This document shows, in pieces, positions 13,454-17,417 of a DNA stretch of 17,417 bases. A model generated the notes under the pieces. The model made no database searches. It was not told the DNA's origin and saw only the letters and a list, made by a program, of their open reading frames with translations. Numbering within the stretch: position 1 is the first letter of the stretch; the number at the start of each line of letters is the position of its first letter. Source of the stretch: JABMMZ01 sp044368575 (GTDB lineage Bacteria; Bacteroidota; Bacteroidia; NS11-12g; UBA955); contig JBIPPH010000039.1 in NCBI GenBank assembly GCA_044368575.1, positions 1 through 17,417 of the forward strand, in the 5' to 3' direction. The position numbers were made by a program, and so were the translations under genes.

Positions 13454-13972
13454 CTACGAAGTAGTCCTGTATCGTTTCAAAAAAAGCTTTGCCCTTACGG
13501 TAAATGCAGCGCTAGCATTTGGCAATTCACGTTCTAACTTAAATACCAGATCGGGAATGAGTTCTGGAAAATGCTGTACATATCTTTCTAATATGGTGAT
13601 TGAAAACGCTCTGAGGGCTGCTTCAGCTTTCAAATCTTCTAGTGTATTGTAGGCCAGTTCCAATACAGTTTCAATTTGCTTTCCCATTAGTTCAACCGAT
13701 TGAAAGACCTTAAGCACATTGCGCTTTATACCAGATTTAGCCTTAAAAGCATTGGCGGCATGTAATAATAAAGAAGTATACTTTGTTTGGTATAAGTCCG
13801 GATGCTCTGTAAAACAATGTGCCAAAATCCAAGAGGCATTATAAGCACTATAATAATCCTTATGACTTAAGGCCTCTACCACGTCTGCTAATAAGACGTT
13901 GTCTATGGCGCAAGCATTGGCCATCTGTTTAATCCCCTGAATAGACTTGATATGATCAAATGTTAAGCTCAT
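13454..13972 (-). CDS. Small alpha-helical repeat (HEAT-like) protein
   Basis: 172 aa from the ATG at 13972 (MSLTFDHIK). The frame could begin five codons earlier at a TTG, but that codon lies inside the terminator hairpin. The protein is all-helical, with pairs of amphipathic helices of about 35 residues: YYSAYNASWILAHCFTEHPD, then LLLHAANAF, VLKVFQSVELM, AAALRAFSI-like and TVRAKLFLKRY. This suggests four or so HEAT/ARM-type repeats. There is no signal peptide, Cys cluster or catalytic motif. The family resembles short Bacteroidota HEAT-like proteins of unknown role; a protein-binding function is inferred only from the fold. No promoter match was found. It lies between the terminator of the large secreted gene and panC, 60 bp upstream of panC. 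Confidence 0.75.
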   Translation of the reverse strand: MSLTFDHIKSIQGIKQMANACAIDNVLLADVVEALSHKDYYSAYNASWILAHCFTEHPDLYQTKYTSLLLHAANAFKAKSGIKRNVLKVFQSVELMGKQIETVLELAYNTLEDLKAEAALRAFSITILERYVQHFPELIPDLVFKLERELPNASAAFTVRAKLFLKRYRTTS

Positions 13973-13998
13973 AAAAAAAGCCCTCAATTGAGGGCTTT
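13973..13998 (-). terminator. Intrinsic terminator after the secreted propeller gene
   Basis: Minus-strand AAAGCCCTC, loop AATT, GAGGGCTTT (13977-13998, a perfect 22-bp palindrome), with an uninterrupted T run to 13973. It lies 19 bp after the stop of the propeller gene. The T run ends directly at the ATG of the HEAT-like gene, so any message for that gene must read through it or start inside it. Rightward, TCTATTATT follows, so activity in that direction should be weak. Confidence 0.9.
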
Positions 13999-14017
13999 CT
14001 ATTATTTTTAAATAGGA

Positions 14018-16702
14018 TTAATGTCTGATAACAAGTTTCAATACACCGTAGTTGTAACCACCGTTACCAACTGCTGTTACAATGTAAGTACCAGCTTGAA
14101 GCGCTTTAGTATCTAGAGCCACTTCATTCGTTGCTGAAGTCATTTTACCAATGATCTTAGTCATTACTGTTTTGCCCGTGAAGTCTAATACTTTAACGGT
14201 TACATCTTCAACGTTACCTTTGATATCTATGCTAACATTTACAACATCATCAGATGGGTTAGGATATAACTTCAAGGCATTTGAAGATTTAGTGTTTTGA
14301 ACATCATTAACATTGGTGAAATACTGTTGGCATTCGAAGAAGCCTCTACCATGCGTACCAGCATATATTGACCCTCTGTTTCTGCCTGGGAATGTGTATT
14401 GACGAATTGATAAAGTTGCTACTTTAGGGAATTTATTAGTCGCGTTGGTTTGTGCTGACCAAGTTGCACCGCCATCATCAGAAGCGTATACGCCCAAGTC
14501 TGTAGCTAAGAACATTAAATTAGAGCTGCTCAAAGCAATTAAACCATCATACACCGGCATTGCTGGTAAATTATTGGTGATATTAGCAAAGCTTGCAGTT
14601 GTACCCAACATGTTTGTGCCTTTGTAAACATAATTACTAGAGCCATATTGACCTAAGGTAATCAAGGCTGAATTGTTATCATTTGGATCTAAGCAAATAG
14701 ATGAAATAGCTCTTGAGCCATTAGCTGTAAAGCCCAAATCTTTAAAACTTATGCCTGGTGGTACAGCATTGTATGCAGACCATTTGTAATAAGTAGCAGA
14801 ATTAATACCATCAATGCGGTAGATGCTGTTGCTATTTGTGATGAATAATGAATTACCATCATTGGTTGGTTCTAAATCCCATACTTGACCACCACCAATT
14901 GCAGACGTTAACATATACCATTCTGGCTCTTTTTGGAAATCAGTTACTCCAACACCCATCCAGACTGAACCATTGATAGCTAAGAATAATCTTGAAGTAT
15001 TATTATTTGGATCCGGATGCTCCCACAAACGGAACTTTGCGTTAAATGGTGCATAGTTTGAAGAATGATTGTGTTCGCAATATTTGGCTGTATCTGATAA
15101 GCTTAAAAATGTTCTAGCGATTCTTCTGTCCCAAAGACAAGATTGAGTTTTACCAAAGTCTCTTGAACGGGTAACATTAGCATAGTAAGTTTCAGCAAAG
15201 ATGATTGAGTTATCTTTTACAGATATTTCAGTTTGGAAACCATCACCACCTTTAATTTCAACAGCAGCTTTTTTGGTATTACCTTTTTTGTTGATATACT
15301 GAGTGCCGTTGTCTTGAGTACCACCTACAACATTGCCCATATAATCTGCAGCAACTGCATAGAATTGAGTAGCATTAAAGCCTTGGTTTTTAGCTGTAAA
15401 TGTTCTGGCATTATCTGAGCTGAAGAACAATCCACCATCATTACCACAAATCAAAGTTGGAGGTGTAGTGCTCATATCCCATTGTAATACGTGCTTATCA
15501 GCGTGTACATAGGCAGGATTAGCTCCGCCAAAATCATTTAGTGATGCTATGTATTTAGGATTGTTGCCTTCTCTCCATTCAGCTAATGTTACGCCGCCCA
15601 TTATGATATGGTTTTTATCTAATGGGTTAACAGTAATAACATTATTATAATAACCTTGAGAACTTGCTAATGAAATCAATGGGTCAAAGTAATTCGAACT
15701 TGCAGCCACGATTTGCTCCCAGCTACTACCTGCATCTTTAGTTCTGAATACGCCTACTAATTTAGAGTCATTGCCAGATACCATGATGTAAACATAATTT
15801 GGATCTTGCGGAGAAATAGCTATAGAAGCTCTTGATATACCAACGTTTGGAGGCGTAATGGTAGTCCAAGTAGTACCTTCATCTGTACTTTTAACGATTG
15901 TAGATGCAGACTGTGCAATTACCATACCGTCTACAGCAACTTTAACTTCTTTACTGTTACCAGTTTTGGCCATAGTCCATGTTGCGCCACCATCTAAAGA
16001 TTTTCTTATACCACCTGAAGTAGAAGCATAAATAATGCTCTTACCTGAGCGCATATCAGCTGCCATTGAATTGATATTACCATAATTGGCAGTAGCTGTC
16101 AATCTTGTAAACGATCTGCCACGGTTAGTTGATCTAAAAATGCCTGCACCAGCAAAACCAGGAGTTCCCAAGGCAGTTCCTGTTACAGATACAAATTCTC
16201 CCTCACCAGTACCATAACAGATTTCACCTGAAGCAGCTTGTGCAATACATGAAACGTTTAGGTTTTCTTGGTAATCATTAATTGGTGTCCAAGACAAACC
16301 TCTTGTAGTTGATTTAAACAATCCGCCACTTACACCACCAACATACATGATATTGGTTGAGTCTTTGTCGATTAAGAAAGCTCTTGTTCTACCACCAACA
16401 TTGTCTGGTCCTAATTCATTCCAAACAGAGTTAACAGCACGTTTAGTTTGCATCTTCATTGACGCTTCAACTGCTGCCATGTATTCTTCAGGACTAACCA
16501 TGCCTGTAGCAGGATTATTTCTTAAAGCACCAAAATACTCTGACATACCAGCGGCAATTTTTCCGCCGGCCCTCTGGAAAGTTAACACTTCGTCAATTTT
16601 AGAAGAGCTTCTAGGTTTGTAGTCACTCGATTTAAAAGAGAGAGTGCTGATACCATAAGTGGCACCACACACAGCTAAAACAAGTAAGATTTTATTTTTC
16701 AT
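14018..16702 (-). CDS. T9SS-secreted sortilin/BNR-type beta-propeller protein
   Basis: 894 aa from the ATG at 16702. A TTG 18 bp upstream also opens the frame but adds LFRHF before the signal peptide and is rejected. Residues 1-23 are a Sec signal peptide (MKNKILLVLAVCGATYGIS). Residues about 85-800 are propeller repeats with Asp-box motifs: STTRGLSWTPI, STNRGRSFTRL, SLDGGATWTMA, STDEGTTWTTI, TKDAGSSWEQI, SSDNARTFTAK and SDDGGATWSAQ. This is the VPS10/sortilin-like propeller also seen in BNR exo-sialidases and xyloglucanases. No sialidase Arg triad or hydrolase acid pair could be assigned, so activity is unknown. The last ~85 residues (LKLYPNPSDD onward, ending GVLKLVIRH) are a type A T9SS sorting domain, so the protein should cross the outer membrane and be surface-anchored or released. 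It has its own promoter and terminator. Confidence 0.93.
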   Translation of the reverse strand: MKNKILLVLAVCGATYGISTLSFKSSDYKPRSSSKIDEVLTFQRAGGKIAAGMSEYFGALRNNPATGMVSPEEYMAAVEASMKMQTKRAVNSVWNELGPDNVGGRTRAFLIDKDSTNIMYVGGVSGGLFKSTTRGLSWTPINDYQENLNVSCIAQAASGEICYGTGEGEFVSVTGTALGTPGFAGAGIFRSTNRGRSFTRLTATANYGNINSMAADMRSGKSIIYASTSGGIRKSLDGGATWTMAKTGNSKEVKVAVDGMVIAQSASTIVKSTDEGTTWTTITPPNVGISRASIAISPQDPNYVYIMVSGNDSKLVGVFRTKDAGSSWEQIVAASSNYFDPLISLASSQGYYNNVITVNPLDKNHIIMGGVTLAEWREGNNPKYIASLNDFGGANPAYVHADKHVLQWDMSTTPPTLICGNDGGLFFSSDNARTFTAKNQGFNATQFYAVAADYMGNVVGGTQDNGTQYINKKGNTKKAAVEIKGGDGFQTEISVKDNSIIFAETYYANVTRSRDFGKTQSCLWDRRIARTFLSLSDTAKYCEHNHSSNYAPFNAKFRLWEHPDPNNNTSRLFLAINGSVWMGVGVTDFQKEPEWYMLTSAIGGGQVWDLEPTNDGNSLFITNSNSIYRIDGINSATYYKWSAYNAVPPGISFKDLGFTANGSRAISSICLDPNDNNSALITLGQYGSSNYVYKGTNMLGTTASFANITNNLPAMPVYDGLIALSSSNLMFLATDLGVYASDDGGATWSAQTNATNKFPKVATLSIRQYTFPGRNRGSIYAGTHGRGFFECQQYFTNVNDVQNTKSSNALKLYPNPSDDVVNVSIDIKGNVEDVTVKVLDFTGKTVMTKIIGKMTSATNEVALDTKALQAGTYIVTAVGNGGYNYGVLKLVIRH

Positions 16703-16725
16703 AAAATGTCTAAATAACAATTTTT

Positions 16726-16756
16726 CAAATGTAGCAAAAAATTAGAAGTCAAGCAA
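16726..16756 (-). promoter_or_regulatory. Promoter of the secreted propeller gene
   Basis: Minus-strand TTG (16754-16756), 20 bp, TACATTTG (16726-16733): both halves and the spacing fit the Bacteroidota consensus. The -7 octamer is identical to that of the repeat-protein gene at 2170-2177. The ATG is 23 bp downstream of the -7 box. The -33 lies 7 bp after the lipA stop. Confidence 0.6.
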
Positions 16757-16763
16757 TATATTT

Positions 16764-17417
16764 TTATATGTGCTTTTCGGCGTGATAAGAGGACCTAACC
16801 ATAGGACCGCTTTCAACGATTTTAAAGCCTTTCTCCTCCCCTAAAGTTTTATAAAAAGCAAACTGTTCTGGGGTTATATACTCTGCTACTTCAAGATGCA
16901 TTTTAGTAGGTTGCAAATACTGGCCTAGGGTTAATACATCACATCCATTAGCCAGCAAATCATCCATAGCTTTCGCCACTTCATCTGCTGTTTCGCCCAA
17001 GCCTAGCATTATGCCACTTTTAGTTCTTGCGCCTAAAGCTTTAGTACGTTTAATTTGTTCTAAACTTCTTTCATATTTAGCCTGTGGTCTTACCAAACGG
17101 TATAACCTTTCAACTGTTTCCATGTTGTGGCTTATGACTTCTGGTTTTTCATTCACAACCATTTCTAAAAGATCCCATTGCGCTTTGAAATCGGGAATAA
17201 GTGTTTCCATGGTCACACCTGGATTTTGAAGTTTAACTTCTCTGATAGTGGCTGCCCAAACGCCTGCGCCTTTATCTTTGAGTTCATCGCGGTTAACAGA
17301 AGTAATTACCGCGTGTTTGACTTTCATTAATTTTATTGCTTCTGCAACACGCTTAGGTTCATCTAAATCATATTCATTTGGACGACCTGTAGCAACAGCA
17401 CAAAATGAGCAACTTCT
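16764..17417 (-). CDS. lipA: Lipoyl synthase, N-terminus beyond window edge
   Basis: C-terminal 217 residues of a radical-SAM enzyme that inserts two sulphurs into protein-bound octanoate to make the lipoyl cofactor of 2-oxoacid dehydrogenases and glycine cleavage. The frame is open to the window edge and begins RSCSFCAVATGRP, which contains the last two Cys of the CxxxCxxC cluster motif, so the first Cys lies just outside. The internal ATG at 17327 is not a start. Further motifs: VKHAVITSVNRDELKDKGA, EVISHNMETVERLYRLVRP, TKSGIMLGLGE, and the C-terminal RSSYHA with the Ser that ligates the auxiliary cluster. About 75-80 N-terminal residues are missing, including the auxiliary-cluster cysteines. 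Confidence 0.96.
   Translation of the reverse strand, partial: RSCSFCAVATGRPNEYDLDEPKRVAEAIKLMKVKHAVITSVNRDELKDKGAGVWAATIREVKLQNPGVTMETLIPDFKAQWDLLEMVVNEKPEVISHNMETVERLYRLVRPQAKYERSLEQIKRTKALGARTKSGIMLGLGETADEVAKAMDDLLANGCDVLTLGQYLQPTKMHLEVAEYITPEQFAFYKTLGEEKGFKIVESGPMVRSSYHAEKHI

Noticed and set aside
16703..16720. TTG start six codons upstream for the T9SS propeller protein
   Set aside because: It would put polar residues before a complete signal peptide and lies at the likely transcription start. The ATG at 16702 fits better.
16764..17327. lipA starting at the internal ATG at 17327
   Set aside because: The open frame continues to the window edge with RSCSFC, part of the radical-SAM cysteine motif, so the gene is cut by the window and not short.

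Overview
The window looks like a chromosomal segment of a free-living member of the Bacteroidota. Four things point that way: A+T-rich genes without Shine-Dalgarno leaders, several -7 boxes of the Bacteroidota form TAnnTTTG, secreted proteins with type IX secretion (T9SS) style C-terminal architecture, and a lipoprotein with a Bacteroidota surface-export signal after its lipidated cysteine. I do not name a genus. Most of the window is ordinary housekeeping DNA, and no phage, IS element, CRISPR array or defence cassette is visible.

Left part (1-4056). An envelope-facing stretch. It starts with a secreted protein cut by the left edge, followed by a 393-bp A+T-rich gap with three copies of GTTTAAAC. 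A small basic coiled-coil protein (84 aa) converges on a secreted protein made of six 19-residue repeats, whose promoter lies almost on its start codon. Next is an LVIVD-type beta-propeller lipoprotein. A 600-bp non-coding stretch then holds two ~157-bp repeats with conserved arms and different centres. The second repeat touches the 3' end of tRNA-Arg(CCT).

Middle (4089-9798). On the minus strand, metG (methionyl-tRNA synthetase) is followed after 33 bp by an unrecognised 575-aa protein with a probable C-terminal TerB-like domain, then by tRNA-Arg. On the plus strand, a well-formed promoter drives tRNA-Gln(TTG), prs (PRPP synthase, GTG start) and rplY (ribosomal protein L25/CTC), ending in a strong intrinsic terminator. 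The tRNA therefore appears to be processed from the leader of the prs-rplY message.

Right part (9797-17417). hutI (imidazolonepropionase) and a gamma-carbonic-anhydrase-family gene are divergent, and their start codons share two bases. panC (pantothenate synthetase, TTG start) overlaps or abuts a LUD-domain protein that converges on the carbonic-anhydrase-like gene with an 8-bp overlap. A small helical-repeat protein follows, whose ATG comes directly after the U-tract of the preceding terminator. That terminator ends a large T9SS-secreted sortilin/BNR-type beta-propeller protein with its own promoter. The window ends inside lipA (lipoyl synthase).

I see no single new system. The parts most worth a second look are the paired repeats at the tRNA-Arg end, the GTTTAAAC cluster, the near-leaderless repeat protein, the start-to-start divergent pair, the terminator at a start codon, and the 575-aa protein.
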